Part shown: positions 22,334-32,751 of the stretch, piece after piece | How positions within the stretch are numbered: the stretch's first letter is position 1 | Layout of the letters: each line of letters begins with the position of its first letter | DNA from: Gammaproteobacteria bacterium | GTDB lineage: Bacteria > Pseudomonadota > Gammaproteobacteria > Steroidobacterales > UBA11654 | Assembly: GCA_012965065.1 (NCBI GenBank) | Contig: DTSX01000112.1 | Coordinates: 23,883-63,695 of the forward strand | Length of the DNA: 39,813 bases | Direction of reading: 5' to 3' | Program-made: the position numbers and the translations under genes | The notes under the pieces: model-generated | The model's database searches: none | Seen by the model: only the letters and a program-made list of their open reading frames with translations | Told to the model about the DNA's origin: nothing

Positions 22334-23476
22334 TTACTTTTGTTGTTCAAGCATTTTTAAAATTGTCGATGCTGCCAAAAAAGAAGCATTTTTTTGTAGC
22401 TGCAAGTGAAGAGAATCAAATTGTTGTTGCAATTCTACAACTTTATGTTGATTGGAAAGCCAGGATAAACTTTCTGCGAAAATTGTTTCAGAAGAAGCAT
22501 TCTCTTGAATCAACTCAGGAACTAATTTTTTACCTAAAAGAATATTTGGCAATGCTATGTAATCCGTATGCACCATCTTAGATATCTTTAAAAACCAATA
22601 ACTTAGTGGTGACATTTTATAAACGACAACCATTGGTTTTTTATGTAAAGCCGCTTCGAGTGTTGAGGTACCTGACTTAGTAATGACCAGATCACAGGCA
22701 GATAAAGCTGAATGTGTACTGTCGGTAATGGTCATCTTGAGATCAGTAAAATACATAGCAAGTATTTTCTTTAATTGCTCTCCTATTTTTGAATCCACAA
22801 CCGGTACTACAAACTCTATGTCTTCAATTCTATTGGTTATCAATTCGGCAGTTTCAAAGAATAATTTTGCATGACGGTTAATTTCAGAGCCACGACTACC
22901 AGGCATCAATGCAATAACAGTTTTTGCACTCAGTTTTAAATTATTTCTTGCAGTTTTAACATCAATTTTTTGTTGCGTTGAATCAGCCAATGGGTGGCCA
23001 ATAAAGACCGCGTTCACATTATGTTCTTTTAAGAGATCTTCCTCGAACGGAAAGAGACACAACAATAGATCTGCAGATTTGTTCAGTAATTTAACTCTGT
23101 TTTTTCGCCATGCCCAAAAACTTGGAGAAACCACTTGGATGGTTTTAATACCTCTGCGCTTTAATTTTTCTTCAAGCTTCAAATTGAAATCGGGGGAATC
23201 AATACCAATAAAAGCGTCCGGGGGATTTTTGAGGATTTTTTTTATCAGTTTTTCTCTAACTTTGAGTATTCTAGGCAAATGTTTCAGCACACCAAAAATA
23301 CCCATAACGGATAATTCGGAAGAATGAAACCACTGTTTGCATCCAGCTTGAATCATCTTTGGACCGGCTATTCCCTCGAAGGTTGCATCGGGACAAAGAT
23401 CTTGTATTGAGGCAATAATTTTAGAGCCTAACAAATCTCCTGAAGGTTCCCCAGCAACGATGACGAACTTAGTCAC
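22334..23476 (-). CDS. lpxB: Lipid-A-disaccharide synthase
   Basis: VAGEPSGDLLGSKII; GIDSPDFNLKLEEKLKRRGIKTIQVVSPSFWAWR; LMPGSRGSEINRH; KSGTSTLEAAL. Confidence 0.97.
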   Translation of the reverse strand: MTKFVIVAGEPSGDLLGSKIIASIQDLCPDATFEGIAGPKMIQAGCKQWFHSSELSVMGIFGVLKHLPRILKVREKLIKKILKNPPDAFIGIDSPDFNLKLEEKLKRRGIKTIQVVSPSFWAWRKNRVKLLNKSADLLLCLFPFEEDLLKEHNVNAVFIGHPLADSTQQKIDVKTARNNLKLSAKTVIALMPGSRGSEINRHAKLFFETAELITNRIEDIEFVVPVVDSKIGEQLKKILAMYFTDLKMTITDSTHSALSACDLVITKSGTSTLEAALHKKPMVVVYKMSPLSYWFLKISKMVHTDYIALPNILLGKKLVPELIQENASSETIFAESLSWLSNQHKVVELQQQFDSLHLQLQKNASFLAASTILKMLEQQK

Positions 23477-23497
23477 GATCGGTTGATTGGTTAGAAG

Positions 23498-24268
23498 TCA
23501 GCGGATGATCCCTCTTGTGGATGCTTGTAAAAAATCAAGCATTACTTGCAATTCATTTGAAACTTCGTCAAGACCAGAGATTTTTTCCAGGGCTTCTTCC
23601 AAACGAAGATCAGAAGTATACAACAGCTTGTAAGCGGTCTTAATATTTCGTATTTGTTCAGCGGTAAAATTTCTTCTTCTTAAACCCTCAATGTTAATTC
23701 CTCTAGGCATAGCAGGTTGTCCCACAACAATTACATAAGGGGGTAGGTCTTTGGCCACACCTGCGTATATTCCCAAAAAACTGTGGCTACCGATTTTGCA
23801 AAATTGATGAGCGCCCGAAAAACCGCCAAATATTGCGTAATCCCCAACCTCTACATGGCCACCCAGGGTTGCATTATTGGCAAATATAGTGTTGTTGCCT
23901 ATTTGACAGTCATGCGCTATGTGAACATAGGCCATGATCCAGTTGTCATTGCCTAGCCGAGTGATCCCTGTATCTTGAATCGTTCCTCTATTTATGGTGC
24001 AGCATTCTCTAATGGTATTGCGATCACCTATCTCTAATTGAGTATCTTCATCGTTGTATTTCATGTCCTGGGGACTATCACCTATTGAAGAGAATGGGTA
24101 GATGTGGTTCTGTTTACCTATTTTCGTTCGACCAGTAATCACCACATGCGATTCAATAATCGTGGCACTATCAATGGAGACATCTGGGCCAATAATTGAG
24201 TAGGGTCCGATGCTTACATCATCAGAAATATCAGCTTGTTCAGAAACAATCGCGGTTTTATGAATCAT
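23498..24268 (-). CDS. lpxA: UDP-N-acetylglucosamine acyltransferase
   Basis: Hexapeptide repeats; [71 protein letters not shown]. Confidence 0.97.
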   Translation of the reverse strand: MIHKTAIVSEQADISDDVSIGPYSIIGPDVSIDSATIIESHVVITGRTKIGKQNHIYPFSSIGDSPQDMKYNDEDTQLEIGDRNTIRECCTINRGTIQDTGITRLGNDNWIMAYVHIAHDCQIGNNTIFANNATLGGHVEVGDYAIFGGFSGAHQFCKIGSHSFLGIYAGVAKDLPPYVIVVGQPAMPRGINIEGLRRRNFTAEQIRNIKTAYKLLYTSDLRLEEALEKISGLDEVSNELQVMLDFLQASTRGIIR

Positions 24269-25310
24269 TGTCTTCGCCCACTTTCTTATTGATTAGCGAC
24301 ACCAGTTTCTGCAGTTTATTTAACTTTTTAAAACTGGCAGCATTCTTTTGCCATTCTGAAGCTTTTTGATGTGAAAACAGATTGCCAGCATAGACACCTG
24401 GATCCTTGATGTCCTTTATGACAGTTGTCCTTGCAGCAATGGTTGTGTCATCGATTATTTTTAGATGGCCAGCAATTCCGACTTGACCGCCTATTCTACA
24501 ACGTTTTCCAATTTCAGTGCTGCCTGCTACGCCTGTTTGTGCAACGATTGCTGTGTGATCACCAACGATCACGTTGTGACCTATTTGTACTAGATTATCA
24601 AGTTTTACACCATTGCCTATGACCGTGTCAGAAAGTGTTCCTCGGTCTATGGTTGTATTTGCTCCCACCTCAACATCATCACCAATAATCACCCGACCCA
24701 TTTGAGGGATCTTGACCCATGCCGAGTCTTTCGCTTCTGAAAAACCAAAACCGTCAGCTCCAATTACCACACCTGGATGAATAATGGCCCTTGAACCTAT
24801 TTCAGTACCCTCATGGATAATGACCCCTGAACTGATCCAACTGGATTCACCTATTTTGGTGTCTTTCTCAACCACAGAGTTGGCCCCAACAAAAACATGT
24901 TCTCCCAACTCAACATTCATAGCTAGAACCACCCCCGCTCCAATCTTACAGGTTGATGGTACGTCGCAGGAGGAGTCAATCACAGCAGCGGAATGGATTC
25001 CTGGCTGAAATTGCTTGCTTATATCAAAGTCACTTGCGATTCTGGCAAACAACAAGTATGGATCAGTTGTTACCAATGAAGCAGTAGGGCAAAACTCCAC
25101 ATCATGTTCCCTGAGGACAACCGCTGCTGCGTTGGTTTCTTTCAACTCAGATTTATACTTACTATTGGCAAAAAATGTTAGCGAATCGTTGGATGCGTTT
25201 GATAGCGTTGCGACATTGGAAACAACAGTAGACGGATCACCTTGGATCTTGCAATCGTATTTTGAAGCTAAATGTTCAAGAGTAAAAGCAGTATCAGACA
25301 AAATTCTCAT
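24258..25310 (-). CDS. lpxD: UDP-3-O-(3-hydroxymyristoyl)glucosamine N-acyltransferase
   Basis: Hexapeptide repeats; [67 protein letters not shown]. Confidence 0.97.
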   Translation of the reverse strand: MRILSDTAFTLEHLASKYDCKIQGDPSTVVSNVATLSNASNDSLTFFANSKYKSELKETNAAAVVLREHDVEFCPTASLVTTDPYLLFARIASDFDISKQFQPGIHSAAVIDSSCDVPSTCKIGAGVVLAMNVELGEHVFVGANSVVEKDTKIGESSWISSGVIIHEGTEIGSRAIIHPGVVIGADGFGFSEAKDSAWVKIPQMGRVIIGDDVEVGANTTIDRGTLSDTVIGNGVKLDNLVQIGHNVIVGDHTAIVAQTGVAGSTEIGKRCRIGGQVGIAGHLKIIDDTTIAARTTVIKDIKDPGVYAGNLFSHQKASEWQKNAASFKKLNKLQKLVSLINKKVGEDNDS

Positions 25311-25340
25311 TCCCCGACATATTTATTGGCTAGCTTCTAT

Positions 25341-25910
25341 TTAGCCTCCGGCTTTATTTTCTTGAAACTTCTTTTCTAACATTTTAGCTATGTCATTCGT
25401 GATATCCACAGAAGCCCCTTTGTATAAAGTTCCGCCATTTAAAATGGTATTCTGACTGATTCTTCCTTCATTGATGATCAGATCATAGCTATTGTCTCTG
25501 CCAAACTTCTGAATCAAATTGATAATTTCAACAAAAATTTTATTTGCCTCAATTTGAGTTCTATTATTACGATCTTCTTGGAAGCTTTCGGCCAAATATT
25601 TCAACTCTCTCTGATCAGCGTTAATTTTTAACAGAGTATTCTGGCGTTCGTCATTGCTGAGGGCAAGATTGTCTTGATTCAGTTGATCTTTACTGGCGTT
25701 CAAAGCCGACTCCTTGGACGTAATGTCTCTTACTCTACCCGCGAATTCTTCCTCTATCACTGAGGTCATATCTAGGTATTGGGGAGATTCTTGAACAAGT
25801 TTATTCATGTCTACCACCCCGATCCTTGCTTGCGTTGCTTCCTGAGCGAAAATGGATTGGGCAACAAAAAGCGTGCATATTATTGTCAATACGAAATTTA
25901 GTTTTTTCAT
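25341..25910 (-). CDS. skp: OmpH/Skp-family periplasmic chaperone
   Basis: Signal peptide, RIGVVDMNKLVQESPQY, coiled coil, position between bamA and lpxD. Confidence 0.88.
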   Translation of the reverse strand: MKKLNFVLTIICTLFVAQSIFAQEATQARIGVVDMNKLVQESPQYLDMTSVIEEEFAGRVRDITSKESALNASKDQLNQDNLALSNDERQNTLLKINADQRELKYLAESFQEDRNNRTQIEANKIFVEIINLIQKFGRDNSYDLIINEGRISQNTILNGGTLYKGASVDITNDIAKMLEKKFQENKAGG

Positions 25911-25942
25911 AACTGTCCCTTTATCTTAATTAAAACCATTGT

Positions 25943-28336
25943 CTAAAAAGCTCCTCCAATTGTAAATTGGAATCGTTCCGTTTCGTCACCCCAAGAATCA
26001 CCAGTTGTAGGATCGTTATTTAAAGGAAGGGCATAACTGAATCGAAAGAGTCCGAGTGGGGCCAACCATTGTGCAGCCAATCCGACTGATTGTTTCAAAT
26101 TACCCGCATCAAAACCGTAGTCGAGAGGATTGCCAATTTTGTCATAAAAATCCAGTTCGCTGGTCGAAAATACATTGCCAACATCAAAAAATAAACTAAA
26201 CCTTGCCCTTGTTGCCCAATCTTGCGGTAAAGGTAAAATGACTTCCATTTGAGCTGAAATTAGAAGATTTCCTCCGTATGGGTTACCAAAGTTATCTCTT
26301 GGCCCCAAACGATGTTCTTTATAGCCTCTAATGGTATCCGGTCCTCCTGCGAAAAAGTTTTTGTAGGGAGGGACCCCAACAGAATCACCGTAAGCTCCGT
26401 TGTAGGCAATGTCAGCTTTTGCCATAAGTGTTAAATAGTTCACAAATGGAAACGGAACATTAAAATACTGTTTGTAGCTGTAATTAAAACCGTAATATTC
26501 AACCTCACTTCCAGGAATGGCTAGACTCGCCATGAATCTCTGTGTCATTCCTTGATCAGCAAAGATAAAGCGATTTCTCGAATCATAAACCCACCCGACT
26601 ATCGCTTCTGCAACTTTGAACTGTGTTTTACAAAAATTGAAAGCTCCTTCAAAGCAACTGCTGTCTCCATTGCTTCTAACCCACTGAAGGGCTTGACTAG
26701 CGCTATAATCGCCTGCGAGCAATTCAGAACTCATCAAGTTAGAGCCAAAAATAACTCGCTGATACTCGCTCAAGGGATACGAATATTCCAACCCGAGAGA
26801 AAAAGTTTTGGTTGAGAAATCTGAAGAAGATGCAGTGAACTGATTAAAGGATGAATAGGAAAATCTTGCCGTTCTCGCAATTTCATCAAGCCCAGTATAA
26901 GCATTTGTGTGTGAAAAGCTGTAAACGTCTCTGAACTTACTTGAGTTCAGATCCAGTGCAATTCTATTGCCTGTGCCAAAAAAATTAGTATGAACAAAAT
27001 TACCATTTAAAATAAGTTTCTGGTACCCAGAATAGCCTATTCCTCCACCAAATTGGCCCGGCAGTCCCTCTTTGATCGTAAACACCGCATCAACCAGATC
27101 TGTAGTCCCTGCAACTGGAATTGTGTCAAATTCTACGTCCTCAATAAAAGGCAGTCTTTGCAATCTAATTTTTGATCGTTCCAACCTGCTCTTTGACATA
27201 TACCCCCCTTCCATTTGCCTTAACTCACGTCTTAATACTTCGTCATTTATAGAAGTTGTATCAGAAAAGCTCACCCGCCGAACATAGACCCTACTTTTGG
27301 GTTGGATATAAAAAACTATCTTTGCTTCCATGTTTTCATCATCCAGTTCTGGAATCGCCTGTACTTCTGCAAATGAATAACCATCTTCTCCAAGTCTATA
27401 TTTGATTAACTCTGTAGCTTGCGTCAGCAGTCCCTGAGAAAATATTTGTCCCGGTTGTGCCAAAACCAGTCTCTGTATATCTTCTTTGGGTACAACAAAT
27501 TCACCAGTCAGCTTGACGTCTGATAATCGATAAACATCTCCCTCAGAAATATTAACGGTGACAAATATTCCAGTCTTGTCCGGTGAGATAGCTACCTGAG
27601 CGGAGTCTATCGTAAAATTAGCATAACCTCTGTCCAAATAAAAGGACTCAAGGGTTTCCAAATCACCTTGCAAATCTTCCCTTGAATATCGATCATCTTG
27701 TTGAATAAATGACAACCAATTGGGCATTTGTAACTTCAACTGATCTAAAAGATCTTCATCATTGAAAACATTGTTTCCCACAATATTTATCTGCCTAATT
27801 TGAGCACGATCACCTTCTTTAACATCGATTTTTATCCTAACAGTATTCCCAGGTAAATCTTCCACATCGGTTTCAATTTGAGCACTGTATTTACCGAAAC
27901 TAAAATATTGATCTATCAGTGATCTTTCAATTTCATCCAAAACTGAAGGGTCGTACGTTCGACCGATTCTAAAACCTATATTATTTAAGGATTCTTCTAG
28001 ATCTTCGGTTTTAATATCCTTATTTCCATCAATGCTTATATTTCCTATGGACGGCCTTTCCAGTACCGAAATAATAAGAATGTCATCAGAGGGGTCTTTT
28101 CTAAACTCGATATTCCTAAAAAAACCACTGGAATACACCGCTCTTATGGATTCCTTAATTTTAATCTCATCAAGAGTATCTCCAATGTTTATTGGGAGAT
28201 AATTTAATAAAGCGCCTTCAGAAATTTTCTGCAACCCTTCGATTCTTATGTCTTTGACGGCAAAGGGTTCTTCAGCCTGAACTGAAAAAATACAAAGAAC
28301 AGCGAATGCAACTATTGTTAATCTGAATTTCATCAT
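25943..28336 (-). CDS. bamA: Outer membrane protein assembly factor BamA
   Basis: Signal peptide, POTRA-type repeats, FAGGPDTIRGYKEHRLGPRD (VRGF-like), C-terminal beta-barrel ending in Phe. Confidence 0.96.
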   Translation of the reverse strand: MMKFRLTIVAFAVLCIFSVQAEEPFAVKDIRIEGLQKISEGALLNYLPINIGDTLDEIKIKESIRAVYSSGFFRNIEFRKDPSDDILIISVLERPSIGNISIDGNKDIKTEDLEESLNNIGFRIGRTYDPSVLDEIERSLIDQYFSFGKYSAQIETDVEDLPGNTVRIKIDVKEGDRAQIRQINIVGNNVFNDEDLLDQLKLQMPNWLSFIQQDDRYSREDLQGDLETLESFYLDRGYANFTIDSAQVAISPDKTGIFVTVNISEGDVYRLSDVKLTGEFVVPKEDIQRLVLAQPGQIFSQGLLTQATELIKYRLGEDGYSFAEVQAIPELDDENMEAKIVFYIQPKSRVYVRRVSFSDTTSINDEVLRRELRQMEGGYMSKSRLERSKIRLQRLPFIEDVEFDTIPVAGTTDLVDAVFTIKEGLPGQFGGGIGYSGYQKLILNGNFVHTNFFGTGNRIALDLNSSKFRDVYSFSHTNAYTGLDEIARTARFSYSSFNQFTASSSDFSTKTFSLGLEYSYPLSEYQRVIFGSNLMSSELLAGDYSASQALQWVRSNGDSSCFEGAFNFCKTQFKVAEAIVGWVYDSRNRFIFADQGMTQRFMASLAIPGSEVEYYGFNYSYKQYFNVPFPFVNYLTLMAKADIAYNGAYGDSVGVPPYKNFFAGGPDTIRGYKEHRLGPRDNFGNPYGGNLLISAQMEVILPLPQDWATRARFSLFFDVGNVFSTSELDFYDKIGNPLDYGFDAGNLKQSVGLAAQWLAPLGLFRFSYALPLNNDPTTGDSWGDETERFQFTIGGAF

Positions 28337-28348
28337 GTGGTTAAAAAG

Positions 28349-29713
28349 TTACCAACCAAATATTCTGATCAAATCATTGTACAACGCAAATATCATTAAG
28401 AATAATAGTGCGCCTATTCCGAATTGTTGAAAAATAATTTGTACTTTTTCTGGCAAGGGTCTGCCAATCAATTTTTCTATTAGCACAAATACAATTTGTC
28501 CCCCATCAAGAATTGGTAAAGGGAATAGATTGAGTATGCCTAAACTAATACTGATAATCGCCATAAAAGACAAAGTTGCAATAAGTCCTCTTTTTGCAAC
28601 CGTTCCTGCATCTTTAGCTATGCCTACTGGCCCACTTAGATTTTTCCCTGAAATTTGACCACGGACCATCTTGCCAAACATATTTAAGGTTAGGACAATC
28701 ATTTGATTTGTTTCATTGATTGCCATGGTTAAGCTTTTGGGAAAACGGTATTTTTGAATTGTCTGGTACTTCTTTACTTGATCTTCGTCAATTCGTGCTC
28801 TAAGTCCTATAAAACCTTGGTTTTCGTTATCGGCCTGGGCACCAAGAAATACAGTTTTCTGGTATATCCGATCCAGTCTCTTTATCTCCACCTCAACATT
28901 TTGGTTGGGCTTAGCAATAATGACTTCAGTAAACTGGCTCCAGTTTTTTATGTCAACATCATCAACTTTTAGAATCACATCTTCTGGTAAAAGGCCTGCC
29001 TTGTCAGCGGGTCCATCTGGAATTACTGCTTCTATAGTAGGCTTGATTGTTGGAATAAAAGGTTTAAATCCCAAACCAGGCATTAATGCATTTGGTGCAG
29101 TGAGCTCCTTGGTTCTTCCAGTAACATCCAGTGTTGCATGCTTCAGATTGCCAAATTTGTCTGTTGCGGTGATTTTGATTTGTTCGTCGTCTAAAATCTC
29201 GCCAAGAATTGAAATCAAAGAAGCTTGCCAAGTTTGAACCTCTTTTCCACCCACATTAATAATTTGGTCTCCAGATCTGAGGTTGTTCTGCCAAGCAATA
29301 GATCCCGATTCAATTTCCCCTATAATCGGAGCCACACCTGGAACTCCAACAGAAAACATTGTCATATAAGCAATAATTGCAAAGAGAAAATTAGCAAAAG
29401 GGCCAGCTAGTAAGATAAAAATTCTTTTGGTGGCTGATTGATTATTGAAGGCTCGGTGTTTTTCATTTTCGTCGACCTCTTCACTCCTCTCATCCAACAA
29501 TTGGACATAGCCACCTAGGGGGATGGCGGATAAACAATACTCTGTCTGATCTAAACCAGTTCTCTTACTCCAAAGCACCTTGCCAAAACCGATGGAGTAT
29601 CTCAAAACTTTGACATTGCAAAGTTTTGCTATCAGCAAATGTCCATATTCATGGATGGCGACGAGTACGCCAACCAAGATTACGAATGCAACAATTGAAA
29701 ATAAAAAATCCAT
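28349..29713 (-). CDS. rseP: RIP metalloprotease RseP (site-2 protease)
   Basis: HEYGH zinc motif; PDZ-like GPADKAGLLPEDVILKVDDVDI; LNLFPLPILDGGQIVF. Confidence 0.96.
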   Translation of the reverse strand: MDFLFSIVAFVILVGVLVAIHEYGHLLIAKLCNVKVLRYSIGFGKVLWSKRTGLDQTEYCLSAIPLGGYVQLLDERSEEVDENEKHRAFNNQSATKRIFILLAGPFANFLFAIIAYMTMFSVGVPGVAPIIGEIESGSIAWQNNLRSGDQIINVGGKEVQTWQASLISILGEILDDEQIKITATDKFGNLKHATLDVTGRTKELTAPNALMPGLGFKPFIPTIKPTIEAVIPDGPADKAGLLPEDVILKVDDVDIKNWSQFTEVIIAKPNQNVEVEIKRLDRIYQKTVFLGAQADNENQGFIGLRARIDEDQVKKYQTIQKYRFPKSLTMAINETNQMIVLTLNMFGKMVRGQISGKNLSGPVGIAKDAGTVAKRGLIATLSFMAIISISLGILNLFPLPILDGGQIVFVLIEKLIGRPLPEKVQIIFQQFGIGALLFLMIFALYNDLIRIFGW

Positions 29714-29802
29714 ATAGTAATTATCAGCAAAGATTATGAAGGAATTATAGAGAATCAGTTCAGCAAAGGAAGTAATAAGATGTGAAAATTTACATTTCAG
29801 CC

Positions 29803-30633
29803 CTAAAACCCAATAAGAGCAAGAGTCGAACCCAGTTCATTAATTCTGAAGGATAAAAATGTAAGCAAAGGAAGGGCCGCTATTGTTCCGTCTAATAGAT
29901 CGATGAAACCTCCATGCCCAGGAATTAAATTACTGGAATCCTTAATGCCTTTATTGCGTTTTAACAAGCTGAAAAATACATCTCCTAAAACAGATATGAG
30001 TGCTACCAGGAATCCAAGATATAAAAACTCCAACAGCCTATCCTGTAAACCATAAAATAAAGCGATTAAGCATGAGAATAGGGAGGCTATTAAAACACCT
30101 CCAATAAAACCTTCAATGGTTTTGCCTGGGCTGATGTTAGGTAATAAAGAGGTTTTTCCCATCGTCCTTCCTACAAAAAAAGCTGCTGAATCGGCAATTG
30201 ATACAACAATGACCACGTATAAAAAAATTCCTGGATTCATGACCATAAAAAACAAAGATGCAACAAATGGTAGGAGGATAAAATATCCAAAAATAAAGAT
30301 TAAGAAGTCATTGATATTCTTCTTTTTGTAGGTTAATACTTGGAATAATATGAATAACCATAGTAAACACAAAAACCAAAACAAATAGTTGCTTGTTTTC
30401 TCTAGGTATCCAGTAAAAAAAAGCATTTCTAAAAGACCACCAATAACCAGTATCGGAAAAAAAATCCGGATGAATCTTGATTTGAATAATCTCGAATATT
30501 CCCAAAGGATAATTAGGGAAATAAATCCAATAGCAGTAGCTTTTATGGGAATTGTTGTCGCAGGATGAATTAAGACCACTAGTATTAAAATGAGAACTGC
30601 TGCCGAACAGATTCTCTGAGTAAGGTTATTCAT
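29803..30633 (-). CDS. cdsA: Phosphatidate cytidylyltransferase
   Basis: LLKRNKGIKDSSNLIPGHGGFIDLLDGTIAALP, a near match to the CDP-diglyceride synthetase signature; multi-TM. Confidence 0.93.
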   Translation of the reverse strand: MNNLTQRICSAAVLILILVVLIHPATTIPIKATAIGFISLIILWEYSRLFKSRFIRIFFPILVIGGLLEMLFFTGYLEKTSNYLFWFLCLLWLFILFQVLTYKKKNINDFLIFIFGYFILLPFVASLFFMVMNPGIFLYVVIVVSIADSAAFFVGRTMGKTSLLPNISPGKTIEGFIGGVLIASLFSCLIALFYGLQDRLLEFLYLGFLVALISVLGDVFFSLLKRNKGIKDSSNLIPGHGGFIDLLDGTIAALPLLTFLSFRINELGSTLALIGF

Positions 30634-30642
30634 TGTAAAGAT

Positions 30643-31407
30643 TTAGGCTTTTTTCAACTCTGTTTCCTTTTCAACAGAACCAAAACGTCTTTCTGATTGT
30701 GAATAACTTTCTAAAATTTCAAAAAATTCCTGATCTTCAAAACTAGGCCAGAGTGTTTCAGTAAAATGGATTTCACTGTACGCCATTTCCCAAAGCATAA
30801 AATTACTCACTCTGGTTTCACCTGATGTTCTAATTATTAAATCGAGATCAGGCAGATCTGAGAAAGAAAGACGGTTGGATAAAGTTAATTCGTCTATTTG
30901 ATTTTTATTAATTCTGCCATCATCTACATCATCAATAATCTTCAATATACCTTTTACAATATCCTGTCTTGAGCCATATGCTAGTGCTAGAGTGAGTTTT
31001 AAACCAGTATTTTCTGAGGTAATTGCCTCCATTTGTTCCAATTTTCTAATTAAACTTTTAGGAAGCATGTCTTTACTGCCTACCTGTTTAAAACGAACAT
31101 TATTCTCAATTAAAAGTCCGGTGTATTTTTTGATGGTTCGCTCAAACAGTCTCATCAGACCATTGATTTCCTTAGCGGGTCTTTTCCAGTTTTCTGAACT
31201 AAAGGCATATAAAGTAAGTGCTTCAATTTCTAACCTAACCGAGTTTTCAACAATCTCTTTGGCCTTCAGAACGCCTGCCTCATGGCCGAAGATTCTTCTT
31301 TTACCTCTTAGCTTAGCCCACCGACCATTGCCATCCATAATAATGCCCAGATGCCTTGGTAAATTAATAATTTGCGGGATTTTTTTGTCTGCGTGAAGTT
31401 TCTTCAT
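30643..31407 (-). CDS. uppS: Undecaprenyl diphosphate synthase
   Basis: LGIIMDGNGRWAKLRGKRRIFGHEAG; YAFSSENWKRP; LIIRTSGETRVSNFMLWEMAYSE. Confidence 0.97.
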   Translation of the reverse strand: MKKLHADKKIPQIINLPRHLGIIMDGNGRWAKLRGKRRIFGHEAGVLKAKEIVENSVRLEIEALTLYAFSSENWKRPAKEINGLMRLFERTIKKYTGLLIENNVRFKQVGSKDMLPKSLIRKLEQMEAITSENTGLKLTLALAYGSRQDIVKGILKIIDDVDDGRINKNQIDELTLSNRLSFSDLPDLDLIIRTSGETRVSNFMLWEMAYSEIHFTETLWPSFEDQEFFEILESYSQSERRFGSVEKETELKKA

Positions 31408-31410
31408 AAC

Positions 31411-31977
31411 TTAGAAGCTCATCAATTCTTTTTGTTTTTCTTCACTTAGTGATTCTACGTTTTTGATCATATCATCAGTTATAGTTTGGATGTCTCCTTG
31501 CCCTTTATGAAAATGATCTTCTGATATCATTTTTTCTTTGAAGAAATCCTTAAGGTCTTGAATAGAGTCCCTTCGAATATTTCGAATGGAAACCTTTGCT
31601 ATTTCCTCTTCATGACTTACCTGTTTGGTTAGTTCAATTCTTCGTTCCTCGGTTAAATGAGGCAGTGGAATTCTAATAATGCTTCCACTTGTTATTGGGT
31701 TTAAGCCAAGATTTGCCTTAACTATGGCCAGTTCGATCTCTGGGATAAATTTTTGTTCCCAAGGTGAAATGGCCAGTGTTTGTGCATCTTCTACAGTGAT
31801 GTTTGCCAATTGCTGTATCGGCGTTGCGTTCCCATAGTACTCAATATGAACACTGTCTAGAATATCCGGAGTTGCTCTACCGGTCCTTATTTTTCTGAGA
31901 TTGGATGAAAAAACGTTGATTGACTTTTGCATCCTCTGGCTTGTCTCTTGGTTGATTTCATCTAACATTGACTTCAA
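31411..31977 (-). CDS. frr: Ribosome recycling factor
   Basis: LRKIRTGRATPDILDSVHIEYYG; PLPHLTEERRIELTKQV. Confidence 0.97.
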   Translation of the reverse strand: MKSMLDEINQETSQRMQKSINVFSSNLRKIRTGRATPDILDSVHIEYYGNATPIQQLANITVEDAQTLAISPWEQKFIPEIELAIVKANLGLNPITSGSIIRIPLPHLTEERRIELTKQVSHEEEIAKVSIRNIRRDSIQDLKDFFKEKMISEDHFHKGQGDIQTITDDMIKNVESLSEEKQKELMSF

Positions 31978-31986
31978 ATCCCTTAT

Positions 31987-32709
31987 TCATGATATTAATG
32001 TCCCAATGTTCTTACCCTTAACAATATCAAATAATGCATTGGGTATATTCATATCATAAACCCTAACAGGAAGATTGTTATCCCTACACATAACAATGGA
32101 AGTAGTGTCCATTACACTGAGTTTTTTGGAAATAAATTCATCGTAGGAAATGGATTCAAAATGCAATGCATCATCATTTTGCAAGGGATCTTGTGAGAAC
32201 ACCCCATTAACCCTGGTTGCTTTAATCAAAAGATCAGCCTCCATTTCAACAGCTCTCAAGGAGGCAGCAGAATCAGTTGTAAAATATGGATTTCCAGTGC
32301 CTGCAGCAAAAATTGTAACTCTGCCTTTTTCCAAATGTCTGATCGCTCTTCTTCGAATGTAGTCTTCACATACCTCATTGACTTTTAAAGCAGACATAAC
32401 TCTGGCCACCAGACCTTGTCGCTCCAAGGCATCTTGAAGGGCAAGAGCATTGATGATTGTGGCTAACATACCCATTTGATCTCCTGTGACTCTATCAATA
32501 CCTGATTGAGCTAGACCTTCGCCTCTAAATATGTTGCCACCGCCAATGACAATGCCTGTTTGAACACCAGCATCAACGATGGATTTAATTTCTTCTGCCA
32601 GATAAATCAGCACATCAGGATCAACACCAAACGGTTTTTTACCTAAAAGCGCTTCTCCACTCAGTTTTAAAAGTATTCTGTTTATCTTTTTACTTACCAC
32701 ATCAAACAC
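31987..32709 (-). CDS. pyrH: UMP kinase
   Basis: [66 protein letters not shown]. Confidence 0.98.
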   Translation of the reverse strand: MFDVVSKKINRILLKLSGEALLGKKPFGVDPDVLIYLAEEIKSIVDAGVQTGIVIGGGNIFRGEGLAQSGIDRVTGDQMGMLATIINALALQDALERQGLVARVMSALKVNEVCEDYIRRRAIRHLEKGRVTIFAAGTGNPYFTTDSAASLRAVEMEADLLIKATRVNGVFSQDPLQNDDALHFESISYDEFISKKLSVMDTTSIVMCRDNNLPVRVYDMNIPNALFDIVKGKNIGTLIS

Positions 32710-32751
32710 TTAAAGATCCTGCGATTACAGGTCAAGACAGGGAACAGAGTA

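Noticed and set aside
30992-31396. 134-aa plus-strand ORF
   Set aside because: Antisense to uppS; no domain signature.
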